52,405 nucleotides of DNA from Pseudomonadota bacterium (GCA_023423995.1 JAFAEL010000148.1:1-52405), one strand, 5' to 3'. Shown: positions 43,212 to 52,405, counted from the first letter of the stretch. Made by a program: numbers and translations. Notes: generated by a model from the sequence alone, not told the origin.

Positions 43212-43949
43212 TCATACGCGCGCCATGCCACCATTCACATGAAGCGTGTGACCGGTGACATAGGCGGCCTCGCCGGACGAGAGATAGACCACCGCAGCAG
43301 CGATCTCGTTCGGGCTCCCCAGGCGCCCCATCGGCACGGTGCCAAGGATCGACGCCTTCTGGGCGTCGTTCAGTTCGTCCGTCATCGGCGATTCGATGAA
43401 GCCGGGGGCGACGCAATTGACCGTGATGTTTCGGCTGGCGACCTCTGCGGCGAGCGCCTTGGTCATGCCGACGAGGCCAGCCTTCGACGACGCGTAGTTC
43501 ACCTGGCCGGGATTGCCGATCGCCCCGACGACCGAGCCGATATTGACGATTCGGCCGTAGCGGCGGCGCATCATCCCCTTCACGGCGGCGCGGGAGAGAC
43601 GAAAAGCCGCCGTGAGGTTCACGGCGATCACGGTGTCCCACTCATCGTCCTTCATGCGCATGAGGAGATTGTCGCGCGTGACCCCGGCATTGTTGACGAG
43701 GATGTCGAGCCCGCCCATGGCGGCTTCGGCCGCCGGCACCAGCGCTTCGACCGAGGCCGCATCACCGAGGTTGCAGGCCGCGACGTGAGCGCGCTCGCCG
43801 AGCGCAGCCGCCAGCTCTTCCAGCGCCGCCTGCCGCGTGCCGGACAGCGTGAGGGTCGCACCGCGGGCGTGCAATGCCCGCGCAATCGACCCGCCGATCC
43901 CACCGGTCGCACCGGTCACCAGCGCCTTGCGGCCTTCCAGATCGAACAT
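43212..43949 (-). CDS. fabG: 3-oxoacyl-ACP reductase
   Basis: The 245-residue product is a classical SDR with VTGATGGIGGSIARALHARG, VNNAGVTRDNLLMRMKDDEW, NIGSVVGAIGNPGQ and YASSKAGLVGMTKALAAE. The RDNLLMRMKDDEW stretch is the FabG hallmark. It reduces 3-oxoacyl-ACP with NADPH. It follows fabD by 8 bp. Confidence 0.96.
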   Translation of the reverse strand: MFDLEGRKALVTGATGGIGGSIARALHARGATLTLSGTRQAALEELAAALGERAHVAACNLGDAASVEALVPAAEAAMGGLDILVNNAGVTRDNLLMRMKDDEWDTVIAVNLTAAFRLSRAAVKGMMRRRYGRIVNIGSVVGAIGNPGQVNYASSKAGLVGMTKALAAEVASRNITVNCVAPGFIESPMTDELNDAQKASILGTVPMGRLGSPNEIAAAVVYLSSGEAAYVTGHTLHVNGGMARV

Positions 43950-43957
43950 GACGCGCC

Positions 43958-44902
43958 TCAGGGGACGAGAAGGGGACGAACGGCGTCGAGATCGCCGGGT
44001 TGGCCGAACGGAGCCGCCTTGGCGCCGGACGCGATGCGCTTGACGAGCCCGGTGAGGACCTTGCCGGCCCCGACCTCGACGAAGACGTCCACGCCGTCGC
44101 GCGCCATCCGGTCGACGCTCTCGCGCCAGCGAACCGTTCCGGTGACCTGACGCACCAGCGCATCCCGGATGTCCTCCGGGCCCGTGATGGGCGCCGCCTC
44201 GATATTGGCGACCACCGGCACCGCCGGGGCCGCGATGGCCACCCCGGCGAGGGCCTCGCGCATGGCTTCGGCGGCGGGCGCCATCAGGGCGCAGTGGAAG
44301 GGCGCGGAGACGGGCAGCATCACGGCGCGACGGGCTCCCCGGCCCTGCGCGATCGTGACGGCCCGCTGCACCGCGGCCGCGTGGCCCGAGACGACCACCT
44401 GGCCGGGGCCGTTATCGTTGGCGACGTCGCAGACCTCACCCTGGGCCGCCTCCCGGGCGATCTCCTCGACAGGCTCGCGATCTAGGCCGAGCAGCGCCGC
44501 CATGGCGCCCTGTCCGACGGGGACGGCCTTCTGCATCGCATTGCCGCGGATCCGGAGGAGCCTGGCCGCGTCGGCGACGCTCAGGCAGCCGGCCGCGACG
44601 AGCGCCGAATACTCGCCGAGCGAATGGCCGGCCACGAACGCGGCGTCACGATGCAGGTCGAGCCCGAGTTCCGATTGGAGCACGCGGAAAGCCGCGACGC
44701 TCACCGCCATCAGGGCGGGCTGGGCATTCGCCGTCAGGTTGATCTCTTCGGCCGGGCCTTCCCGCATCAGTCCGGACAAGTCTTGGCCCAGCGTGTCGTC
44801 GACTTCCTGAAAGATCGCGCGGGCCGCAGGGAAGCTCTCGGCGAGCGCCTGCCCCATTCCGACGCCCTGGCTGCCCTGCCCCGGGAAGATGAGTGCTCGC
44901 AT
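43958..44902 (-). CDS. fabD: Malonyl-CoA:ACP transacylase
   Basis: The 314-residue product starts RALIFPGQGSQGVGMGQALA and has the nucleophile motif AGHSLGEYSALVAAG and the His in PVSAPFHCALMAPAAEAM. It moves malonyl from CoA to ACP. The ATG at 44902 begins the family N-terminus; 32 more open codons upstream are not homologous. It leads fabD-fabG. Confidence 0.96.
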   Translation of the reverse strand: MRALIFPGQGSQGVGMGQALAESFPAARAIFQEVDDTLGQDLSGLMREGPAEEINLTANAQPALMAVSVAAFRVLQSELGLDLHRDAAFVAGHSLGEYSALVAAGCLSVADAARLLRIRGNAMQKAVPVGQGAMAALLGLDREPVEEIAREAAQGEVCDVANDNGPGQVVVSGHAAAVQRAVTIAQGRGARRAVMLPVSAPFHCALMAPAAEAMREALAGVAIAAPAVPVVANIEAAPITGPEDIRDALVRQVTGTVRWRESVDRMARDGVDVFVEVGAGKVLTGLVKRIASGAKAAPFGQPGDLDAVRPLLVP

Positions 44903-45081
44903 ACCTACCGTTTCCGCCCTGAAATGGCGCGCGAGGTCGCACCGCACGTCGCGCAGAGTCAAGCGTCGCCGCGTTACGGTTGCGATCTGCAGCGCCACAA
45001 CACCGTGCCGCCCGCTGTGACTTCTACCAAATCCCGGACCGGCCGACCCGCCCCGATCTTCCTCAGATCGGAGGTTAGGTC

Positions 45082-45486
45082 ATGTACAACAAGTCTTTCC
45101 TCACACTCGCAGTTGGAGCGGCAGCCCTTGTCGCGACCTCGCTCGCCACGGTGGAGACCGCCTCGGCCCGGGGCGGCGGTTTTCACGGCGGTGGGTTCGG
45201 CGGCGGCTTCCATGGCGGCGGGTTCGGCGGGTTCCACGGCGGCGGGTTTGCGCCCGGGTTGCGCGGAGGCGCCTTCGCACCCCGCTTCGGAGAAAACTTC
45301 CACGGCCGCGGCTTCCGGCGCGGGCTCGGCTTCGCCGGGGCGGGGCTGGCGCTCGGAGCCTTGGCGTATCCGTTCTACGACGGCTATGGCTATGGCGATT
45401 ACTATGGCTCGAACTGCTATATCGAGCCCCGGCGCGTTCCGGGACCCCACGGCTGGACGATCCAGGATTACCGCGTCTGCTACTGA
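45082..45486 (+). CDS. Secreted Gly/His/Phe-rich hypothetical protein
   Basis: The 134-residue product has a signal peptide (YNKSFLTLAVGAAALVATSL, cleavage near ASA) and a repeat region of FHGGGFGG units (about residues 33-60), then a GLGFAGAGLALGALAYPFY hydrophobic stretch, and a short Cys-bearing tail (NCYIEPRRVPGPHGW, RVCY). The pattern recurs in small alphaproteobacterial surface or periplasmic proteins of unknown role. Metal binding through the His residues is only a possibility. Confidence 0.7.
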   Translation: MYNKSFLTLAVGAAALVATSLATVETASARGGGFHGGGFGGGFHGGGFGGFHGGGFAPGLRGGAFAPRFGENFHGRGFRRGLGFAGAGLALGALAYPFYDGYGYGDYYGSNCYIEPRRVPGPHGWTIQDYRVCY

Positions 45487-45580
45487 GATCGGCTGTCGCG
45501 CCTGTTTCTCTTGCGATTGCGAGCGGGACGCGCTATCTCTCCGCGATCCCCATTAGGCTTGAAGCGCAAGGAGCCGCCGC

Positions 45581-45982
45581 ATGGCGCGCGTCACCGTCGA
45601 GGATTGCATCGACAAGGTCGAGAACCGCTTCGAGCTGGTGCTGCTTGCCAGCCACCGGGCTCGAATGATCTCGCAAGGCGCCCCGCTGACGATCGACCGG
45701 GACCGCGACAAGAACCCTGTCGTGGCGCTGCGGGAGATCGCCGAGGAGACGATCACGCCGGACGACCTGAAGGAGCAGCTCATCCACTCGCTCCAGAAGT
45801 ACGTCGAGGTGGACGAGCCGGAGGCCGAGGCCGTGCCGATGATCAGCGGCACGACCGTGTTGGCGCCGTCCTCCGCCGTGGACGACTCCGAGATCCAGTT
45901 CGACAAGATGAGCGAAGAGGATCTCCTTCGCGGCCTCGAAGGCCTGGTGCCTCCGGCCGAGACGGAGGAAGACGAGGGCTGA
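45581..45982 (+). CDS. rpoZ: RNA polymerase omega subunit
   Basis: The 133-residue product starts with the omega signature [20 protein letters not shown] and continues [20 protein letters not shown] and [16 protein letters not shown]. Omega helps assemble RNA polymerase and, in many bacteria, forms part of a ppGpp site. An AAGGAG ribosome site precedes the ATG. The C-terminal acidic extension is common in alphaproteobacteria. It lies before rsh, a conserved order. Confidence 0.96.
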   Translation: MARVTVEDCIDKVENRFELVLLASHRARMISQGAPLTIDRDRDKNPVVALREIAEETITPDDLKEQLIHSLQKYVEVDEPEAEAVPMISGTTVLAPSSAVDDSEIQFDKMSEEDLLRGLEGLVPPAETEEDEG

Positions 45983-46008
45983 GCGTTCCCGCTCGGCTCC
46001 GGTTGCGA

Positions 46009-46033
46009 AGCCCGGCCTTCTGGTCGGGCTTTT
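46009..46033 (+). terminator. Rho-independent terminator after rpoZ
   Basis: AGCCCGGCC pairs with GGTCGGGCT (one G-T wobble) around a TTCT loop and is followed by TTT. It lies 26 bp after the rpoZ stop, so rsh probably has its own promoter. Confidence 0.75.
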
Positions 46034-46152
46034 CTGTTTCAGAATGTCGGTTTCCGGCGATCACGCCGCACCGCATTCAACGCGCTTGCAAAGACGCCCG
46101 GCGCTGACCGATATCGATTCCATGCAACCCGTGGTGAGGCCCTGATCCCGCG

Positions 46153-48324
46153 ATGATGCGGCAGTTCGAGCTCGTCGAGCGGGTGAAGCGCTACGACCCG
46201 TCCGCGGACGAGGCTCTCCTCAACCGGGCCTACGTCTACGCCATGGTCGCCCACGGCAACCAGAAGCGGGCCTCGGGCGATCCGTTCGTCGCACATCCGC
46301 TCGAGGTCGCCGCCATCCTGACAGACCTCAGGCTGGACGCGGCGACCATCGTGGCGGCGGTCCTGCACGACACGATCGAGGATACCGGCGCCACGCTCGA
46401 CGAGATCAACCGGCTCTTCGGCCCGGAGATCGGCTCGCTGGTCGACGGCCTGACCAAGCTGAAGAAGCTGGACCTCGTCTCGAAACAGGCCGCCCAGGGC
46501 GAGAACTTCCGCAAGCTCCTGCTCGCCATCGCGGCCGACCTGCGCGTGCTCCTCGTCAAGCTCGCCGACCGCCTGCACAACATGCGCACCCTCGGCTTCA
46601 TGCCGGCCGAGAAGCGGCGGCGGATCGCGGAGGAGACGCTCGAGATCTATGCGCCGCTGGCCGGCCGCATGGGTATCCAGGAGATCCGCGACGAGCTCGA
46701 GGAGCTCGCCTTCAAGAACCTCAATCCCGAGGCCTACGAAACGATCAGCAAGCGGCTGAAGGACCTCACCGACCGGAACCACGGTCTGGTCGACGAGATC
46801 GAGAGTGCGCTGAAGGAGAAGCTGGCCGCAAAGGGGCTCGAGGCCAAGGTGTTCGGCCGGCAGAAGCGGGTCTATTCCGTGTGGCGCAAGATGGAGCGCA
46901 AGTCGCTCGCCTTCGAGCAGCTCTCGGACGTCTACGGCTTCCGCATCCTGGTCGAGGCCCCGGGCGATTGCTACCAGGCGCTCGGCATCGTCCACACGGC
47001 CTGGCCGATGGTGCCGGGGCGCTTCAAGGATTACATCTCCACCCCGAAGCAGAACGATTACCGCTCTCTCCACACCACCGTCATCGGGCCGCAATCGCAG
47101 CGCGTCGAGCTGCAGATCCGGACGCAGGAGATGGACGAGATCGCCGAGTACGGCATCGCGGCGCACCCCCTCTACAAGGAAGGCAAGACGGCCGGCGCCC
47201 AGCTCGGCGCGGAGAGCCGCGCCTATCAGTGGCTTCGCCGGACCGTGGACCTCCTGGCGGAGGGCGACAGCCCGGAGGAATTCCTCGAGCACACGAAGCT
47301 CGAACTATTCCACGACCAGGTCTTCTGCTTCACCCCGAAGGGCCGGCTGATCGCCCTACCCCGCGGCGCGACGGCGATCGACTTCGCCTACGCGGTCCAT
47401 ACCGATGTGGGGAACTCGGCCGTCGGCGCGAAGATCAACGGCCGCATGTCGCCGCTCTTCAACGAGCTGCAGAACGGCGACGAAGTCGAGATCGTCCGGG
47501 CCGACGGGCAATTGCCTCCCCCGGCCTGGGAGGGGCTAGTCGCGACCGGAAAGGCCCGTGCCGCCATCCGGCGTGCGACCCGGGCTTCCGTGCGCCGGCA
47601 ATATGCCGGCCTCGGGCGGCAGATCCTGGAACGCGCCTTCCAGCGCGCCGGGAAGGCCTTCTCGGACGACAAGCTCAAGGGCGCCCTGCCCCGGCTCGCC
47701 CGGACCTCGATCGAGGACGTCCTGTCGGCCGTCGGGCGCGGGGAGATGTTCTCGGGCGACGTCGTGCGCGGGGTCTATCCCGACTACAAGGAGGAGCGGC
47801 GGCCCGGGAGCGAACGCGACGAGGCGCGCGCCAGCCGCTCGGGCCAGAACGGCGCCGGTGGCCCCTCCGCCAACGCGATCCCCATCCGGGGCATTGAATC
47901 GGACCTACCGATCCGCTTCGCCCCGAATGGCGGGGCGGTTCCGGGCGACCGCATCGTCGGCATCCTGACGAAGGGCGAAGGCGTCACGATCTACCCGATC
48001 CAGAGCCCCGCCCTGGCGGCGTTCGACAACGATCCCGAAAGCTGGATTGACGTCCGCTGGGACGTGGAGCCCGGCGAGGAGCGGCGGTTCCCGAGCAGGC
48101 TCGCGCTTCAGTCGATCAACGAGCCGGGCAGCCTCGCGACGATCGCGCAGGTCATCGCGGACCACAACGGCAACATCGACAACGTCTCGATGAAACGCCG
48201 CACGCCCGACTTTACCGAGGTCACCATCGACCTCACCGTGTTCGACCTGAAGCACCTCAATGCGATCATCTCGGAGCTTCGGGCCAAACCGGCTGTCAGC
48301 AAGGTCGAGCGCGTCCTATCCTGA
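46153..48324 (+). CDS. rsh: Bifunctional (p)ppGpp synthetase/hydrolase (RelA/SpoT family)
   Basis: The 723-residue product has all domains. The HD hydrolase domain carries HDTIEDT (His/Asp at residues 72-73, Glu/Asp at 76-77). The synthetase domain has YGFRILVEAPGDCYQALGIV and RFKDYISTPKQNDYRSLHTT; its RxKD motif is the kind found in bifunctional enzymes. TGS (FCFTPKGRLIALPRGATAID) and a C-terminal ACT domain (NEPGSLATIAQVIADHNGNI) follow. It sets the stringent response level. A terminator separates it from rpoZ. Confidence 0.97.
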   Translation: MMRQFELVERVKRYDPSADEALLNRAYVYAMVAHGNQKRASGDPFVAHPLEVAAILTDLRLDAATIVAAVLHDTIEDTGATLDEINRLFGPEIGSLVDGLTKLKKLDLVSKQAAQGENFRKLLLAIAADLRVLLVKLADRLHNMRTLGFMPAEKRRRIAEETLEIYAPLAGRMGIQEIRDELEELAFKNLNPEAYETISKRLKDLTDRNHGLVDEIESALKEKLAAKGLEAKVFGRQKRVYSVWRKMERKSLAFEQLSDVYGFRILVEAPGDCYQALGIVHTAWPMVPGRFKDYISTPKQNDYRSLHTTVIGPQSQRVELQIRTQEMDEIAEYGIAAHPLYKEGKTAGAQLGAESRAYQWLRRTVDLLAEGDSPEEFLEHTKLELFHDQVFCFTPKGRLIALPRGATAIDFAYAVHTDVGNSAVGAKINGRMSPLFNELQNGDEVEIVRADGQLPPPAWEGLVATGKARAAIRRATRASVRRQYAGLGRQILERAFQRAGKAFSDDKLKGALPRLARTSIEDVLSAVGRGEMFSGDVVRGVYPDYKEERRPGSERDEARASRSGQNGAGGPSANAIPIRGIESDLPIRFAPNGGAVPGDRIVGILTKGEGVTIYPIQSPALAAFDNDPESWIDVRWDVEPGEERRFPSRLALQSINEPGSLATIAQVIADHNGNIDNVSMKRRTPDFTEVTIDLTVFDLKHLNAIISELRAKPAVSKVERVLS

Positions 48325-48330
48325 GCCCCG

Positions 48331-49848
48331 TCAGGCCGCGCCGTAGAGCCCGGCGTTCTCCTGCCGCAGCACGTTCTTCTGGACCTTGCCCATCGTGTTG
48401 CGGGGAAGGTCGTCGACGAAGATCACGCGCTTGGGCAGCTTGAACTTGGCGAGCCGCCCCTCGAGAGCCGCGTGCACGGCCGCCTCGTCGATCGCGGCGT
48501 CCTTGTCCTTCACCACGACCGCCGTCACGCCCTCGCCGAAATCGGGATGAGGCACGCCGATGACGGCGCTCTCGATCACGCCCGGCAGGAGGTCGATCTC
48601 GGTCTCGACCTCCTTCGGGTAGACGTTGAAGCCGCCCGTGATGATCAGGTCCTTGCCGCGTCCGACGATGTGGACATAGCCCGCCTCGTCGATCTTCCCG
48701 AGATCGCCCGTGATGAAGAAGCCGTCCGGCTTGATCTCGGCCGCCGTCTTCTCCGGCATGCGCCAGTAGCCCTTGAAGACGTTGGGGCCGCGCACTTCGA
48801 TCATGCCGACCTCGCCTGCCGCGAGCTCCTGGCCCGAATCCGGATCGACGACGCGGATCTCGACCTCGGGCAGCGGGAACCCGACCGTGCCGGCGATGCG
48901 GTCGCCCTCATAGGGGTTGGACGTGTTCATGCCCGTCTCGGTCATGCCGTAACGCTCGAGGATGGCGTGACCGGTCTTGTCCCGCCACTCGCGATGGGTC
49001 TCCGCAAGGAGCGGCGCGGAGCCCGACACGAACAGGCGCATATGCGCCGTGGCCTCCTGGGTGAGCCCCGGATGCCTGAGCAGGCGCGTGTAGAAGGTCG
49101 GAACGCCCATCATGGCGGTGGCGCGCGGCATCAGCCGCATGATCTCGTCCGGGTCGAACCGCGGGCAGAAGATCATCGACGCATCGGAGATGAAGGTGAC
49201 GTTCGACGCCACGAACAGACCATGCGTGTGGTAGATCGGCAGCGCGTGGAGCAGCACGTCCTCGGACGTGAAGCGCCAGTAATCCTTCAGGGTGAGAGCG
49301 TTCGAGACGAGGTTGCCATGGGTCAGCATGGCGCCCTTCGAGCGGCCCGTCGTGCCCGACGTGTAGAGGATCGCCGCCAGGTCGTCCTCGCCGACGATGG
49401 CGGTCGGGAAGGCGCGTGAATCGCCCTCGGCCAGGTCGACGATCGAGCCCTTTCCGTCCCGGTCCAGCGTCTCGAGCGCTGCGCCGGCACGCTCCGCGAC
49501 CGGCGCGAGGCCTTCGCGCATCTTGGGATCGCACACGACGAGCGCCGGCTCGGCATCGCCGATGAAATATTCGAGCTCGGCCAGCGTGTAGGCCGTGTTC
49601 AGCGGCAGGTAGACGGCGCCGGCCCGCAGGCAGGCCAGGTAGAGGATCACGGCCTCGACCGACTTCTCGACCTGCACGGCGACGCGATCGCCGGGCTTCA
49701 CGCCACGATCGACGAGCGCGTTGGCGAAGCGCCCGGAGCCGAGGATCAGGTCCTCGTAGGTGTAGCGGCGGCCCGCACTCGTCTCGATGGCGACCTTGGC
49801 CGTATCGGCGACCGCATCGGAAATCCGCTGGAAAAGATTGGCGTTCAT
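48331..49848 (-). CDS. matB: Malonyl-CoA synthetase (acyl-CoA ligase)
   Basis: The 505-residue AMP-forming ligase has the P-loop YTSGTTGRSKGAMLTHGNLV, the A5 motif YGMTETGMNTSNPYEGDRIA (a match to MatB enzymes), the hinge GRGKDLIITGGFNVYPKEVE and the catalytic Lys region LPRNTMGKVQKNVLRQ. MatB makes malonyl-CoA from malonate. No malonate transporter or decarboxylase gene is adjacent. The ATG at 49848 begins the family N-terminus; an upstream extension is not homologous. It converges on rsh with a 6-bp gap. Confidence 0.86.
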   Translation of the reverse strand: MNANLFQRISDAVADTAKVAIETSAGRRYTYEDLILGSGRFANALVDRGVKPGDRVAVQVEKSVEAVILYLACLRAGAVYLPLNTAYTLAELEYFIGDAEPALVVCDPKMREGLAPVAERAGAALETLDRDGKGSIVDLAEGDSRAFPTAIVGEDDLAAILYTSGTTGRSKGAMLTHGNLVSNALTLKDYWRFTSEDVLLHALPIYHTHGLFVASNVTFISDASMIFCPRFDPDEIMRLMPRATAMMGVPTFYTRLLRHPGLTQEATAHMRLFVSGSAPLLAETHREWRDKTGHAILERYGMTETGMNTSNPYEGDRIAGTVGFPLPEVEIRVVDPDSGQELAAGEVGMIEVRGPNVFKGYWRMPEKTAAEIKPDGFFITGDLGKIDEAGYVHIVGRGKDLIITGGFNVYPKEVETEIDLLPGVIESAVIGVPHPDFGEGVTAVVVKDKDAAIDEAAVHAALEGRLAKFKLPKRVIFVDDLPRNTMGKVQKNVLRQENAGLYGAA

Positions 49849-50006
49849 GAGCCGGCTATCGCCTCGTCGTCCCTTCGCGGCGCCGGGAAAAGGGCGCGGC
49901 GCGCATAGGGCTTTACTGGGGTGGGGTCGCATCGCGCAAGGAACTCCGATCGCGAGAAGCCTTCAAGCGCTGGAACAGCTTGGCATCGGGCGATTTGACT
50001 CGCGCC

Positions 50007-52405
50007 ATGGCCAAGCTTGCCGCCTATCGCGCGAAGCGGGATTTCGAGAAGACGCCGGAGCCGGAGGGAGATCCGGGCGATACCGGCGGCTTCTCCTTCG
50101 TCATCCAGAAACATGCCGCCACGCGCCTCCACTACGACCTGAGGCTGGAGCTCGACGGCGTCATGCTGAGCTGGGCGGTGACCAAGGGCCCGAGCCTCAT
50201 CCCGGGCGAGAAGCGGCTCGCGGTCCATGTCGAGGACCACCCCATTGCCTACAACACCTTCGAGGGCACGATCCCGAAGGGGCAGTATGGCGGCGGCACG
50301 GTCCTCATCTGGGACCGTGGCCGTTGGGAGCCGGAAGGAGACCCGCGCAAGGGGATGGCAAAGGGCCATCTCGATTTCCGGCTCGACGGCGAGAAGCTGC
50401 ACGGACGCTTCCACCTCGTGCGGCTGAAGCCCAGGCCGCGCGAGAAGCAGGAGGCCTGGCTCCTCATCAAGTCGGACGACGACTTTGCACGCGGTGCCGC
50501 CGACCCCGACATCCTGGAGGAGATGCCGCTCTCCGTCGTGACGGGCCGAACGCTCGACGAGATCGCGAACGACAAGGGCAGCGCCGTCTGGAACTCAAAT
50601 CGCGGCATGGCGGCCGAGGAGCGCGAGGCCAAGAAGGCCACCCCTGCCGCGCCTCGGAAAAGGAAGGCCGCGGCGAAGGCCAAGCCCACGGAGGAGACGG
50701 CTGCTGCAATGGCGGATCCGAACGGGCCGCCAAGCCCGGATATCGGAAAGCTCGCGAAGGGAGGCACAAAGGCCACGATGCCCGAGACCGTCGCGCCCTG
50801 CCTCGCGACGCTCGCTGCGGACGTGCCTCGCGGGCCGAACTGGATCCACGAGATCAAGTGGGACGGCTATCGGCTGATGGCGTTCAAGTCGGGCGACTCG
50901 ACCCGCATCCTGACCCGGCGCGGCCACGACTGGACGGCCCGCTTTCCGGGGATTGCCGATGCCGTGAGCGCGCTTCCCGTGAAGACCGCGATCCTCGACG
51001 GCGAGGCCGTGGTCGAGGACGAGAACGGGCTGCCGGACTTCTCCGCCCTGCAGAACGCGCTCTCGGACGAACATGGAAAGGCCGCCCGAAACGCGGTCTA
51101 CTACGCCTTCGACCTCCTCTACCTGGACGGCTACGACCTTCGCGGCCTGCCGCTGGAGGAGCGCAAGGCGCGGCTCTCGGCGCTCGTGCCCGTCCGGAAG
51201 GACGGCGTCCTGCGCTTCAGCGAGCACATGGAGGCCGACGGTGCCGCCATGGTGAAGAGCGCCTGCCAGCTCGGCCTCGAGGGCGTGATCTCCAAGCGCC
51301 GCGACCGGCCCTACCGCTCCGGGCGCGGCGAGGACTGGCTGAAGATCAAGTGTACCGAGCGCCAGGAATTCGTGGTCGCCGGCTATGTGCCGTCCACCGT
51401 CTCGAGCACCGCGGTCGGCTCGCTCGTGCTCGGCTACTACGAGGCCGGGGAGCTGAAGCATGCCGGCAAGACCGGAACGGGCTTCACGGCCGAATCGGCT
51501 CGCCAGATCTTCCGACAGATCAAGGACTTGAAGCGGCCAACCTCGCCCTTCGCGTCAAAGCTCTCTGCGGCGGAGCGCCGGGGAGTCGTCTGGGTCGAGC
51601 CGAAGCTCGTGGCCGAGGTCGAGTTCCGCGGCTGGACGGCGGATCGACGGCTGCGGCACGCCGCCTTCAAGGGCCTCAGGGACGACAAGACCGCCGAGGA
51701 GGTCATGCTCGAGCTGCCGAAGGGCGAGCCGCCCGCCGCGGCGCCACCGAAACGCTCCGCCTCCCTCCGATCACGCGGCGGGAGCGAGGTCGCCGGAGTC
51801 GCGCTCACCCATGCGGACCGCGTCCTGTGGGACGAAGGCATCACCAAGCTCGACCTCGCCCGCTTCTACGAAGGGATCGCCGACTGGATCCTGCCGCATG
51901 TCGCCGGGCGGCCGCTCTCGTTGGTCCGCTGCCCGAACGGCGCCGAGAAGGGCTGCTTCTTCCAGAAGCATTCCTGGGCCGGACTCGGGGACGACATCCG
52001 CCGTGAGACCGTCCGTGACGAGGACGGCGAGGAGGAGGTCCTCTACATCGAGGACATCCGCGGCATCGTCTCCCTGGTCCAGGCGAGCGTGCTCGAGATC
52101 CACCCCTGGGGGGCGAGGATCGAGGACGTGGACCGGCCGGACCGCATCACGATGGACCTCGATCCCGGGCCCGACGTCGCGTGGCCGGACGTGATCGCGG
52201 GAGCCAAGGACATCCGCGAACGGCTGAAAGCCGTGGGACTGGAAAGCTTCGTCAAGACGACTGGTGGCAAGGGGCTGCACGTGGTCATCCCCCTCACCCC
52301 GAAGGCGGATTGGACGGAGGTGAAGACCTTCGCCCAGGCGCTCGCCCTCGCCATGGAGGCGGATTCCCCCGACCGCTACATCGCGAAGGCGTCGAAACAG
52401 GCCCG
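50007..52405 (+). CDS. ligD: ATP-dependent DNA ligase LigD (3'-phosphoesterase, ligase, polymerase); 3' end outside window
   Basis: The frame is open from ATG 50007 to the right window edge, at least 799 residues. The order is a 3'-phosphoesterase domain (about 1-180, with TRLHYDLRLELDGVMLSWAV), a Lys/Ala-rich linker (about 200-250), a ligase domain with Lys284 in HEIKWDGYRL, an OB-fold part (about 400-500) and a polymerase/primase domain from about residue 600 (MDLDPGPDVAW carries the metal-binding Asp pair). LigD seals breaks with Ku in bacterial end joining. No ku gene is visible in the window. It diverges from matB. Confidence 0.94.
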   Translation, partial: MAKLAAYRAKRDFEKTPEPEGDPGDTGGFSFVIQKHAATRLHYDLRLELDGVMLSWAVTKGPSLIPGEKRLAVHVEDHPIAYNTFEGTIPKGQYGGGTVLIWDRGRWEPEGDPRKGMAKGHLDFRLDGEKLHGRFHLVRLKPRPREKQEAWLLIKSDDDFARGAADPDILEEMPLSVVTGRTLDEIANDKGSAVWNSNRGMAAEEREAKKATPAAPRKRKAAAKAKPTEETAAAMADPNGPPSPDIGKLAKGGTKATMPETVAPCLATLAADVPRGPNWIHEIKWDGYRLMAFKSGDSTRILTRRGHDWTARFPGIADAVSALPVKTAILDGEAVVEDENGLPDFSALQNALSDEHGKAARNAVYYAFDLLYLDGYDLRGLPLEERKARLSALVPVRKDGVLRFSEHMEADGAAMVKSACQLGLEGVISKRRDRPYRSGRGEDWLKIKCTERQEFVVAGYVPSTVSSTAVGSLVLGYYEAGELKHAGKTGTGFTAESARQIFRQIKDLKRPTSPFASKLSAAERRGVVWVEPKLVAEVEFRGWTADRRLRHAAFKGLRDDKTAEEVMLELPKGEPPAAAPPKRSASLRSRGGSEVAGVALTHADRVLWDEGITKLDLARFYEGIADWILPHVAGRPLSLVRCPNGAEKGCFFQKHSWAGLGDDIRRETVRDEDGEEEVLYIEDIRGIVSLVQASVLEIHPWGARIEDVDRPDRITMDLDPGPDVAWPDVIAGAKDIRERLKAVGLESFVKTTGGKGLHVVIPLTPKADWTEVKTFAQALALAMEADSPDRYIAKASKQA

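Noticed and set aside
49787..52006. Plus-strand open frame of about 739 residues overlapping ligD in another frame
   Set aside because: LigD in its own frame has full phosphoesterase, ligase and polymerase motifs; this frame is Arg/Gly-rich noise.

Overview
The window is GC-rich chromosomal DNA from an alphaproteobacterium, most likely of the Hyphomicrobiales (Methylobacteriaceae/Beijerinckiaceae-like; the genus cannot be fixed from sequence reading alone). This rests on a DUF6468/MotE-type flagellar cluster, an Omp25-like porin, a CtrA-type box, the run lptF-lptG-lptD-pdxA-ksgA, and the rpoZ-rsh pair. I see no insertion sequence, phage, CRISPR array or plasmid marker. The window is mostly core genome with small accessory genes between the core blocks.

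Layout. (1) 1-7500: flagellar genes in two divergent groups. fliL, a DUF6468 gene, motE and an AMIN-like/TPR periplasmic protein (cut by the window edge) run leftward; flgF, flgG, flgA and flgH run rightward. The 286-bp divergent region holds a full CtrA-type box on the fliL side and a well-spaced sigma-54 -24/-12 element on the flgF side. (2) 7.7-12.4 kb: an orphan sensor kinase, an alpha/beta hydrolase, and a leftward set of OYE-type flavin oxidoreductase, SDR and PaaI-like thioesterase. (3) 12.6-17 kb: tRNA-Gln(CUG), an outer-membrane barrel gene with a 15-bp palindrome upstream, a short ribosome-hibernation factor paired with an Rnk/GreA-C-like gene, a 443-bp gap with a start-less open frame, a small secreted protein and a tannase-family esterase. 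(4) 17-21.8 kb: the prkA-yeaH-spoVR stress operon. (5) 22-28 kb: accessory genes (short epimerase, Bug-type binding protein, several small proteins, S10 peptidase, holC, DUF1003 protein). (6) 28.3-38.2 kb: pepA divergent from lptF-lptG-lptD-pdxA-ksgA, then a SAF-domain oxidoreductase. (7) 38.2-45 kb: leftward fabD-fabG, acpP-fabF, mltG and yicC-gmk. (8) 45-52.4 kb: a Gly/His-rich secreted protein, rpoZ, the bifunctional (p)ppGpp enzyme rsh, a malonyl-CoA synthetase, and a LigD-type ligase cut by the window edge.

How the genes work together. The flagellar block makes proximal and distal rod (FlgF/FlgG), the P-ring chaperone (FlgA), the L-ring (FlgH) and motor accessory factors (FliL, MotE). 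The lpt genes export LPS, fab/acpP/matB feed fatty-acid synthesis, and mltG sets glycan length, so much of the right half serves the envelope. Rsh, RpoZ, the short HPF, the Rnk-like protein and the PrkA operon are all connected, by family, with starvation or stress responses.

No unmistakably new large system is visible. The items most worth a second look are the two-regulator flagellar divergent promoter, the HPF-Rnk pair, the palindromes upstream of the porin and of prkA, the start-less frame at 14.7 kb, the lack of surA in the lptD operon, and a rare-codon island in lptD.
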